From Candidatus Coprovivens excrementavium (GTDB lineage Bacteria > Bacillota_I > Bacilli_A > RF39 > UBA660), in the NCBI GenBank assembly GCA_944363975.1, contig CALVVU010000001.1, positions 372,001 to 436,000 of the forward strand: a DNA stretch of 64,000 nt, given 5' to 3'. Below are positions 55,779 to 63,281 of this stretch, one piece after another. The stretch's first letter is position 1; every line of letters begins with the position of its first letter. Below the pieces are notes generated by a model. It searched no databases and was not told the DNA's origin. It was given only the letters and a program-made list of their open reading frames with translations. The translations under genes and the position numbers were made by a program.

Positions 55779-57182
55779 ATGGCGAGTGAGATAACTAGTA
55801 AAGAAGAATTGGTTTCTTTAACATCTAATTTAGATAGCAAATCTACTACTTTAGATAGTGTTGTTGGTGATTTAAAATCTTCTTTAAATGGTATTTCAGA
55901 TTTTGATGGAATTAATGTTTCAGAGAAAGCTAGTGTTATAGCTAATAATTTAAGTAATGTTTCGACCGATTTAGATACAGTTGTTTCTAATATAAAAAAT
56001 TATGTTACACAATTAACTAATTTTGATGTGGATGATTTTAATTCGGGAGGAAGTTCTTCAGCTAATACGGTTGCATATGAAGATTTATTTAAAACAGATG
56101 GTAGTGCTGAAGGAAATGCACGTGTTATTTGGAACTTTTTAAAAGCAAAAGGTTTATCAGATGCAGCAGCAGCTGGTGTTTTAGGAAATATTCAAGCGGA
56201 ATGTAGTTTTAATCCAGCAGCTATTGAAGGTAATGGAGAAGGTCATGGAATTATTCAATGGAGTTTTGGTCGTCGTGAAAGACTTTTAGCAGCTGCGCAA
56301 CAAAGAGGTGTAGATTGGCGCAATTTACAATTTCAGCTAGAATATTTATGGGAGGAGTCGTTGGATCCTAATTCTTCATATGGTCAACAATTACAAGCTG
56401 CTGGATTTTATTCAACGACAAGTCCTTCTGATGCGGCTTACTATTTTCATCGTTATGTTGAAATTTCTAATGATACTAAAGAGATGATTGCTAATAATAG
56501 ATGTGCAACAGCGGAGTCTTGGTATAGTAAGTTAAAAGGTACAAGTGCTGGAAATGTTGAAGGAACTTCGAGTAATTTGAGTTCTAGTTCATGGGCAGCA
56601 TTAAGTGGTCTACCAACAATTGTCTCTTATGCGTCTAGTGGAGGAAGAACTTCATCTTCTGGATATACTACGGTTAATTATGCAACAGCTTCTTCTTCAT
56701 CTAGTAATGTTTTACATCTAACGGCTGTACAAATGTCTTCTGGAGATCCTAATATTGATATTAGTAAATATCACAACAATTTAGAGATGGGATTTGAAGT
56801 TACAACAGGAAATTTAGCTTATGAAGTATCTGATAAAGAATACGAATTATTATGTGCTATTGTAGCAGCAGAAAGTGATAAATCATATGATGATGCATTG
56901 GCGGTTATAACGACTATCTTGAATAGATGTGAATCACCAAATTGGGTTAGAAGTCATGGTATTAATCCAGTTGCACAGGCGACAGCTCCTAATCAATTTG
57001 TTGTATATCAAGAAGGTAGTTATAAAAGATATATGGATGGGAATGCTCCTGAAACAGTTAAAACAGCGGTAATGGATGCCTTAGCTGGGGTACGTAATCA
57101 TAATTATTTAAGCTTTAGATCAAATGATTCGATTAGTTATAGTAGTAATATGATTACTAAAACAGGGAATAGATATAAATAG
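55779..57182 (+). CDS. Type VII-type secreted bifunctional peptidoglycan hydrolase
   Basis: 467 aa, no signal peptide. Residues 1-85 form two amphipathic helices like WXG100/LXG secretion domains. Residues ~110-250 resemble a phage-tail lysozyme domain (IWNFLKAKGLSDAAAAGVLG, Glu141 in NIQAECSFNP, GIIQWSFGRR). A Ser-rich linker (255-310) follows, then a SleB-like cell-wall hydrolase domain (~350-450; CAIVAAESDKSY with Glu365, ITTILNR). Start is after AGAGGTGG. It heads a cluster of small WXG-like proteins, which supports export by an Ess/Yuk-type system. Confidence 0.8.
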   Translation: MASEITSKEELVSLTSNLDSKSTTLDSVVGDLKSSLNGISDFDGINVSEKASVIANNLSNVSTDLDTVVSNIKNYVTQLTNFDVDDFNSGGSSSANTVAYEDLFKTDGSAEGNARVIWNFLKAKGLSDAAAAGVLGNIQAECSFNPAAIEGNGEGHGIIQWSFGRRERLLAAAQQRGVDWRNLQFQLEYLWEESLDPNSSYGQQLQAAGFYSTTSPSDAAYYFHRYVEISNDTKEMIANNRCATAESWYSKLKGTSAGNVEGTSSNLSSSSWAALSGLPTIVSYASSGGRTSSSGYTTVNYATASSSSSNVLHLTAVQMSSGDPNIDISKYHNNLEMGFEVTTGNLAYEVSDKEYELLCAIVAAESDKSYDDALAVITTILNRCESPNWVRSHGINPVAQATAPNQFVVYQEGSYKRYMDGNAPETVKTAVMDALAGVRNHNYLSFRSNDSISYSSNMITKTGNRYK

Positions 57183-57265
57183 TAAAGTAATAGTAAACTT
57201 TAGTAAAAAAATATATACTTGCTAATTCTTAATGATATAATGAAGAAAATAGAGGAGGTAATTTA

Positions 57266-57577
57266 ATGGCAGTAGTAAGTCATGACACTAATTTAATGAG
57301 AGATTGGTCTAGTAATGTAGAAGAACGAGCTAATGATTATGATACATTAGTTGCTAATTTATATCAATTAGTAGATCAATTTGTAGGATCTTCAGATTTT
57401 AAAGGAGGACTTTCTGCAGATTTTGAAAATGCTGTAGTTAGTCAGAAACCTCAATTTATGAGGTATTCTGAAACATTTAGAGAATGTATTGATTTAATTA
57501 ATCAAACAGCAACTAAAATTGACAATGATGAAGCAGAATTACAAAGTAATATAAATAGTGCTAATCCACTAGGATAG
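57266..57577 (+). CDS. WXG100-like protein 1
   Basis: 103 aa, two long helices joined by a turn SSDFKGGLSADF, in which Phe replaces the WXG Trp. Acidic, no signal peptide. GGAGG site. Size and predicted hairpin fold fit the WXG100/ESAT-6 superfamily; no C-terminal YxxxD/E signal. Confidence 0.72.
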   Translation: MAVVSHDTNLMRDWSSNVEERANDYDTLVANLYQLVDQFVGSSDFKGGLSADFENAVVSQKPQFMRYSETFRECIDLINQTATKIDNDEAELQSNINSANPLG

Positions 57578-57597
57578 TTATTAAAGGAGGAATTATA

Positions 57598-57888
57598 ATG
57601 GCAGATGGAAATTTAGTAATTAGACCTGAAGAGGCGAGATCTAGAGCGCAAGAAATGGTTAAAATAGCTGCTGATTTAGAAGATTTATTAAATACAGTAT
57701 CAGCTAAAATGGAAGAGATAGATAATCAAGAAACTGGTATATATCAGAATGAAAATGCATCATCTCGTCCAGCTGAATTAAGAGCTCAGTTAGATGAATT
57801 TAGAGGAATATTTAATAGAGCTTATGAACAAATTAGAAAGTCAGCTGACGATATTATTAAAATTTCTTATAGAGTTGAAGAAGAATAA
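57598..57888 (+). CDS. WXG100-like protein 2
   Basis: 96 aa helical hairpin; the turn NQETGIYQNENASS lacks Trp. The C-terminus SYRVEEE fits the YxxxE export signal, the only clear one in the cluster. It could be the signal-bearing partner of a heterodimer with protein 1. Followed by a hairpin terminator. Confidence 0.7.
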   Translation: MADGNLVIRPEEARSRAQEMVKIAADLEDLLNTVSAKMEEIDNQETGIYQNENASSRPAELRAQLDEFRGIFNRAYEQIRKSADDIIKISYRVEEE

Positions 57889-57895
57889 TAAAAAG

Positions 57896-57928
57896 CTTTT
57901 TATAACATGTTTATAAAAAGATTTTTTT
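57896..57928 (+). terminator. Internal terminator/attenuator in the WXG cluster
   Basis: CTTTTTATAA / TTATAAAAAG, a perfect 10-bp A-T rich stem, then ATTTTTTT. Confidence 0.65.
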
Positions 57929-57943
57929 CTAGGAGCTGATTTT

Positions 57944-58234
57944 ATGAGTGATCGATATAAACATGATGGTGATGGAGTAGCAGCGGTTATAACTGATTTA
58001 AAAACAAAACTTGATAATTATAAAGATGTAATTATGCAGTTAAATTCATTGATTGATACAATTAATGGGTCTGGGGCATGGAAAGATAATTCTGTAAAAA
58101 CCTCTTTTATTTCAACTTGCAATTCATATTTAAGTATTTACAAAAATCTTTCAACAGCTATGGAAAATTATATTAATTATTTGAGTAGAAAATCAGATGC
58201 TGCAGATGCATTAGAGAGGGCTTTTGCGGGGTGA
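57944..58234 (+). CDS. WXG100-like protein 3
   Basis: 96 aa. Helix-turn-helix with Trp in the turn (GSGAWKDNSVKTSF), a W-x-D variant of WXG. It ends 4 bp before protein 4 starts, so the pair is coupled and may form a heterodimer. Confidence 0.75.
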   Translation: MSDRYKHDGDGVAAVITDLKTKLDNYKDVIMQLNSLIDTINGSGAWKDNSVKTSFISTCNSYLSIYKNLSTAMENYINYLSRKSDAADALERAFAG

Positions 58235-58238
58235 TATA

Positions 58239-58520
58239 ATGGCAAGTGGAAATATAACTGATGCTTCAGTATATGTTGATACTTCTGCTTTAGAAGGATG
58301 GAGTAGTCAAATGGCAAATATTAATTCACAAGCTGTAGATATTTTAAATTCTTTTCGTTCATCTGTTGAAAGTATTGGAGATTCATGGATTGGTGATTCG
58401 GCAACAGGTTTTTTAAATGCAAATGAAAATTTAATGAATAATGCGGTTAAATATCATAATGAAATGGCTAATGTAGAAAAGTTTTTAATTACCGTAGTTA
58501 ATACAGTTGATAAATCATAA
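58239..58520 (+). CDS. WXG100 protein 4
   Basis: 93 aa. Canonical WXG in IGDSWIGDSATGFLNA between two helices. Start ATG follows GGTGATA. No YxxxD/E at its end. Confidence 0.82.
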   Translation: MASGNITDASVYVDTSALEGWSSQMANINSQAVDILNSFRSSVESIGDSWIGDSATGFLNANENLMNNAVKYHNEMANVEKFLITVVNTVDKS

Positions 58521-58547
58521 TAAATAAGAGAATAAAGAGGTGTTTAT

Positions 58548-59582
58548 ATGAATTATAGTAGTATTGCTAGTACTATTAGAAGTAATGTTTCTTCGTTAGA
58601 GCAAAGCATTTCAAATATTAACGATATATCTTTTGCTGGGATATGGAGTGGCGATGCTTATAATAATTTATCTAGTAATTTAAAAACTTCTATATCTAAT
58701 ATAAACACTCAGAAGGAAACAGCTTTAAAATATGCAGATGCTTTAGATAAATTACAAGAGTATAAAGAACAAAAAGAAACATTTGATAGTTTAAAGAACG
58801 ATTTAGCTAATACACCTAATAATGAAGAAAATGCAGCAGTTAGATCTAATTTAAATAATAAGATAAATACTTTAGGAAGTTCTCTTTCTTCTTTAAAAAC
58901 AGAAATTCAATCTTTATTAAATGGAATTTCTTCGGTAGGGAAAGAGTTTGAAATTATTGATTATCAGGTTTCTGATGATTATTCGGGCTATGTTGTAGAC
59001 TTATATGATTTCTTAAATTTATTTAATTCTGGAACATTAACTAAGATGTCTGATAGTGGAAATGGTTCTAGTTTGTATGATTATTATTCAAAAGAGGAAG
59101 TTGAAAGCAGAATTAACGAAATTAAGAGTCAATATAGTGGTAGATCGGCAGCAGTTAATTGTGCTTTAGGCATTATGGATATGGCAGCCGATGTTGGTTT
59201 AAAATTAGATTACGATTGGGGTGGCGGACATTCAACAGTTACTTCAACAGATGCTGTTGCTACTGGTACTGATTGTAGTGCTTTTGCTTCGTGGGCTATT
59301 AATCAAGGGGCTAATGGGACGTTTAATACACAATCAACAGCTGGTTTAGTAGATGTAGGAACACAAACTTCTTTTGAAAATGCGCAACAAGGAGATATTC
59401 TAGTTTATAGAAATAATTCAAGTGGACATGTTGTAATGATAATTGATAACGATCCAGAGACACAGCAGTTCTTAGTTGCTGAAGCAGCTAATCCTGAAAC
59501 AGGTGTTGTTATGAAAACAAGATCTTATGCTTCTTTAGCGGGTAAATATCAAGCAAGAGATTTATCAAGTATTTACAATTAA
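58548..59582 (+). CDS. WXG-domain NlpC/P60 peptidoglycan endopeptidase
   Basis: 344 aa, no signal peptide. Residues 1-80 are a WXG hairpin (GIWSGDAYNNL, Trp33), then a coiled coil to ~130. Residues ~195-335 are NlpC/P60-like with catalytic Cys243 in GTDCSAFASWA and His294 in SSGHVVMIID. The third polar residue is not certain. An endopeptidase fused to a type VII secretion-type domain, parallel to the first gene of the cluster. Confidence 0.83.
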   Translation: MNYSSIASTIRSNVSSLEQSISNINDISFAGIWSGDAYNNLSSNLKTSISNINTQKETALKYADALDKLQEYKEQKETFDSLKNDLANTPNNEENAAVRSNLNNKINTLGSSLSSLKTEIQSLLNGISSVGKEFEIIDYQVSDDYSGYVVDLYDFLNLFNSGTLTKMSDSGNGSSLYDYYSKEEVESRINEIKSQYSGRSAAVNCALGIMDMAADVGLKLDYDWGGGHSTVTSTDAVATGTDCSAFASWAINQGANGTFNTQSTAGLVDVGTQTSFENAQQGDILVYRNNSSGHVVMIIDNDPETQQFLVAEAANPETGVVMKTRSYASLAGKYQARDLSSIYN

Positions 59583-59583
59583 T

Positions 59584-59609
59584 AAAGTCTTTTTAAAAGA
59601 CTTTTTTTT
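59584..59609 (+). terminator. Terminator closing the type VII substrate cluster
   Basis: AAAGTCTTT / AAAGACTTT hairpin with a T tail. Confidence 0.8.
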
Positions 59610-59616
59610 ATTATGA

Positions 59617-59625
59617 TGATATAAT
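59617..59625 (+). promoter_or_regulatory. Extended -10 promoter
   Basis: TGATATAAT, 8 bases after the terminator T-run. Confidence 0.45.
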
Positions 59626-59653
59626 TAATTTAAGAATAAATGTGGGTGATAAT

Positions 59654-61198
59654 ATGGCTAGTATGTCTAGAATTTTAAGTAAGGAATTAAAGAATAGATT
59701 TCCTGGTTTTACTTCTATTGAACAATTGAAAGATAAAGATTTGGAGGAAGTACGTAGTATAAGATTATCAAAGAATGATTTGGATTATTTGAGATATTTT
59801 AAAAATTTAGAAGAACTAGACTTAGATATATTTCCTTCGATTGATAAACATGATGTTGAGTATATTGCTCATTTGTTGCCTACTTTAAAAGTTTTAAAAA
59901 TACAGGAACAAAACGCTGTATTTGATCTAGATTTATCACCATTAAAAAATTTAGAACAACTTGTACTAATTCATAATGATAACTTGAATAGTATTAAAAT
60001 TCCTGATAATTTAAAAATGCTTATATTTTATGATAATAAAGATTTTAGAGATATTTATCAATTACTCAATTTTATTCTAAAAAATAGAAATTGTCATGTT
60101 ACTTTGGATATTGTTTATTGTATAAAGATGACGAGAACTTTACTAAATATGGTTGATGGTAAAGAAATTCTAAATAATATTACTTGGGTTGAATCAGTAG
60201 GATTACGTAAATATAAGACTTACGAATATAGAAAAGATGAAATTAATTATTTAATTGATTATGTAAATTATGTTGTTTCAAAATATATATTTGTAACAGA
60301 TGAAGAATATGAGAAATTTGGAATTTTATATAAATGGATGATTGAAAATATAAAATTTATTAATGAAGATGATTTAAATAATAAATATATGAATTATGGT
60401 AATAATATTTTAGAAGTTTTTAAATATAAAAAAGGTGGTCGTTTATCTTTTGCAAAGGCATTTCAATTTTTACTTAGTTTTGTAGATATAGAAACTTCTG
60501 TTGTATATTCACTTGGGGCTTCAGAAAATATTGGGTATTATAATGGAGAGAGAGTATATTCTTTATTAGGTACTTCTGATTATGCTTTATTACGAATTTT
60601 GCTAAATAATAAATATTATTATACTGATATTGCTTGGGATTCAATGGTTAGTGATTATAAATATTTCGAATATTTAAGATTGTTTTTAGTATCTAAAGAA
60701 GAACTTAAATTAAGACATAAATTAGTTGGAGAAGGCAATATAGACAAAACATATTCATATCCAGATGAAGATTCAGAAGATTTAATTTCTTTTGCTGATT
60801 CAAGAATAAAAGAAGTAGATGGTATTATAAATGATATAGATAGAGAGAAAGCTAATATCGATGGAGCTTATATTAATTGTAAAATTTTATATGATGAATT
60901 AGATGTTTTAAATAAACAATTAAATGAATTAGATGAATCAGATGTGAAATATAAAGAATTTTCTAGACAAAGAGACAAATTAAAAGATGAAATTGATTTA
61001 GCAGAAGCACAGCATATGAGATATTTATATTTAAGAGATAATATATTAAAAAGCTATACTGGTTATTTATTAGATCATTATATAGGAACTACTTCTTTAA
61101 GTAATAAAGATGTTATAAAAGAAATTTTAAATGTTAAAAAGAATAATTATGTTATATCAGAATATATGTTTAATTTAATAAATGATTGTTTAAAGTAG
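59654..61198 (+). CDS. LRR protein with inactive transglutaminase-like domain
   Basis: 514 aa, no signal peptide. Residues ~30-140 are leucine-rich repeats (NLEELDLD, TLKVLKI, NLEQLVLI, NLKMLIF). Residues ~200-335 resemble a bacterial transglutaminase-like domain: GGRLSFAKAFQFLL fits the GVCxGFAxAF block with the Cys replaced (Arg263/Leu264), and KYYYTDIAWDS fits the KWYxVDxTWDD block with Asp325 kept while the His position is Tyr310. A C-terminal coiled coil (~385-460) follows. Probably a binding protein. It follows the type VII cluster but has its own promoter. Confidence 0.7.
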   Translation: MASMSRILSKELKNRFPGFTSIEQLKDKDLEEVRSIRLSKNDLDYLRYFKNLEELDLDIFPSIDKHDVEYIAHLLPTLKVLKIQEQNAVFDLDLSPLKNLEQLVLIHNDNLNSIKIPDNLKMLIFYDNKDFRDIYQLLNFILKNRNCHVTLDIVYCIKMTRTLLNMVDGKEILNNITWVESVGLRKYKTYEYRKDEINYLIDYVNYVVSKYIFVTDEEYEKFGILYKWMIENIKFINEDDLNNKYMNYGNNILEVFKYKKGGRLSFAKAFQFLLSFVDIETSVVYSLGASENIGYYNGERVYSLLGTSDYALLRILLNNKYYYTDIAWDSMVSDYKYFEYLRLFLVSKEELKLRHKLVGEGNIDKTYSYPDEDSEDLISFADSRIKEVDGIINDIDREKANIDGAYINCKILYDELDVLNKQLNELDESDVKYKEFSRQRDKLKDEIDLAEAQHMRYLYLRDNILKSYTGYLLDHYIGTTSLSNKDVIKEILNVKKNNYVISEYMFNLINDCLK

Positions 61199-61206
61199 GT
61201 GATACT

Positions 61207-61776
61207 ATGATATTTGCATCAAATAATAAAGGTAAGTTAAGAGAAATTAAGGATATATTTGTTGATTATGAAATAAAAGGATTGAAAGAAAGTAATATTG
61301 ATATTGATGTATTAGAAGATGGAACAACGTTTTATGAAAATGCATCTAAAAAAGCTCATGAAATATATGAGATAACGAAATGCCCTGTAATAGCTGATGA
61401 CTCGGGATTATGTCTTGATGCTTTTGATGGATGGCCTGGAGTTTTGACACATCGTTTTTTAGGAGAAAATAAAACAGATCATGATAGAAATGAAGCAATA
61501 ATAAATAAATTAAATAATACTAATAATCGAAAAGCTTATGTTATATGTAATTTAATTTATTATGATGGTGAAAAAGAATTAGTAGGAGTTGGTAAATTAG
61601 AAGGAACTATTACCAACGAAGAAAGAGGAGATAATGGATTTGGTTTTGATTCAATTTTTCTTTTGAACAATGGAAAAACTTTAGCTGAATTAAGTGAAAA
61701 AGAAAAAAACTTAGTAAGTGCTAGAAAATTGGCTGCAGAAGATTTAATTAAGAAGATAAAGAAAACTAATATTTAG
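61207..61776 (+). CDS. rdgB: Non-canonical purine NTP pyrophosphatase (RdgB/HAM1)
   Basis: 189 aa. FASNNKGKLREI, DDSGLCLDAFDGWPGV, GDNGFGFDSIF and SARKLA are family motifs. Removes dITP/XTP. Start ATG after TAGGTGATA, 8 bp from the previous stop. Confidence 0.94.
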   Translation: MIFASNNKGKLREIKDIFVDYEIKGLKESNIDIDVLEDGTTFYENASKKAHEIYEITKCPVIADDSGLCLDAFDGWPGVLTHRFLGENKTDHDRNEAIINKLNNTNNRKAYVICNLIYYDGEKELVGVGKLEGTITNEERGDNGFGFDSIFLLNNGKTLAELSEKEKNLVSARKLAAEDLIKKIKKTNI

Positions 61777-61787
61777 TTTTCTTTTGT
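61759..61787 (+). terminator. Terminator after rdgB
   Basis: GAAAACTA / TAGTTTTC hairpin then TTTTG. Confidence 0.75.
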
Positions 61788-61795
61788 TTTGGTTA

Positions 61796-61804
61796 TGTTA
61801 TAAT
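61796..61804 (+). promoter_or_regulatory. Extended -10 promoter
   Basis: TGTTATAAT just after the rdgB terminator. Confidence 0.45.
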
Positions 61805-61822
61805 TTAGATAATGGTGATAAT

Positions 61823-63271
61823 ATGCATAAACGAAAAATAATTCTTGTAACATGTATAATGTTATTAATTTACTTTATTATAGGTTTTACTTATCTTTGT
61901 GGAGAAAGAGTAAAATTTACTATTAATGGTGATAAAGAAGTTAATTTAAATATTGGAGAAGAATATAAAGAACTAGGTGGACAAGCTAGTTTGTGTGTTG
62001 GTAGAAAATGTAGCGATATTACTGAAGATATAAATATTAAAGAAAATATTGATTCTAGTGTTATTGGAAAATATGAAGTAGTTTATAAATTAAAATATAA
62101 AAATAAAGAATATACTGAAAAAAGAGTTGTAAATGTAGTTGATACTGAAGCACCAGTTATTACTTTAGAAGGTCAAAAAACTGCTAATGTATGTCCTAGT
62201 AAAGAATATGAAGAAGAAGGATATGAAGCTATTGATAATTATGATGGAGATATTACTGATAAAGTAGAAATAATTAAAGAAAATGATTATATCAAATACA
62301 CAGTTAAAGATTCTTCTAATAATGAAACATCAATAACTAGAAACATTAAAACAGTAGATGATGAAAAACCTGTTATTAAGTTAAAGGGAAATAAGACAAT
62401 TAGTTTAAATTTAAATGATAAATATGAAGAATATGGTTATACTGTTTCTGATAATTGTGGAAAAATAGATAGTTCAAAGGTACAAGTAACTAATAATATA
62501 GATACATCTAAAGAAGGAACTTATAAAGTTACTTATAAAGTAGAAGATGAAAATGGAAATATTGGTACTACTACTAGAACAGTAAAAGTTATAAAACCAA
62601 TATCTTTTAATACAACTAATAAAAATGAATATATTGATAATTTAGAAAAATATATTAAAGATAAAAATTATAATGTAAGTTTAGGCTATGTTAATCTAAA
62701 TACTGGATATACATATTTATATAACCAAAAGGTTGTATATTATGGTGCTAGTTTAGTTAAGACAGTCGATGCTTTATATGTTTATGAAAAACTTAATTTT
62801 AATGAAACGACAAGAAAAAAAGTAGAACGTGCTATTTCAGTTAGTGATAATACAGCACATAGAGAATTAGTTAATATGATAGGTATAAATAATTTACGTT
62901 CATATGGAAGAAGTTTAGGAGCTAAAAACTTTTTAACTAGATCTAATAATGATTATTTTGGAAATACAACAGTTAATGATCAAATAGCTATTTGGAAATA
63001 TTTATATAAATTTGTTAATAATAACGCTAAAGGAAAAGAACTAAGACAATATTTTATTAATAGTTATTATAATTTCTTATTATTCGATGGTATTCCTACG
63101 ATAATGCATAAATACGGATACTATGGTAGTTACTATCATGATGTTGGTATTGTATATGCAGATGATCCTTATATAGTAGTAATACTTACTAAACATGGTA
63201 ATGGTAATTTTAAATCAATAGTACAAGATTTATCTAAGAAAATATATGGATTAAATAAGATTGATAATTAA
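61823..63271 (+). CDS. Ig-like (DUF5011) exoprotein with beta-lactamase-like serine hydrolase domain
   Basis: 482 aa. Transmembrane/signal segment (6-25), three Ig-like repeats (~30-105, 108-177, 181-257; DTEAPVITLEGQ, DDEKPVIKLKGN), then a class A beta-lactamase-like domain (~265-480). The active-site motifs are SLVK (Ser310-Lys313) and SDN (341-343). The third motif KTG appears as KYG (430-432). More likely a cell-wall-related serine hydrolase than a resistance enzyme, as no omega-loop glutamate motif is evident. Confidence 0.8.
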   Translation: MHKRKIILVTCIMLLIYFIIGFTYLCGERVKFTINGDKEVNLNIGEEYKELGGQASLCVGRKCSDITEDINIKENIDSSVIGKYEVVYKLKYKNKEYTEKRVVNVVDTEAPVITLEGQKTANVCPSKEYEEEGYEAIDNYDGDITDKVEIIKENDYIKYTVKDSSNNETSITRNIKTVDDEKPVIKLKGNKTISLNLNDKYEEYGYTVSDNCGKIDSSKVQVTNNIDTSKEGTYKVTYKVEDENGNIGTTTRTVKVIKPISFNTTNKNEYIDNLEKYIKDKNYNVSLGYVNLNTGYTYLYNQKVVYYGASLVKTVDALYVYEKLNFNETTRKKVERAISVSDNTAHRELVNMIGINNLRSYGRSLGAKNFLTRSNNDYFGNTTVNDQIAIWKYLYKFVNNNAKGKELRQYFINSYYNFLLFDGIPTIMHKYGYYGSYYHDVGIVYADDPYIVVILTKHGNGNFKSIVQDLSKKIYGLNKIDN

Positions 63272-63281
63272 GGGTGGTTAT

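Noticed and set aside
59654-61198. Secreted internalin-type adhesin
   Set aside because: No signal peptide, wall anchor or transmembrane segment is present despite leucine-rich repeats.
61823-63271. Antibiotic-resistance beta-lactamase
   Set aside because: KTG is altered, Ig-like repeats precede the domain and no omega-loop Glu motif is evident.
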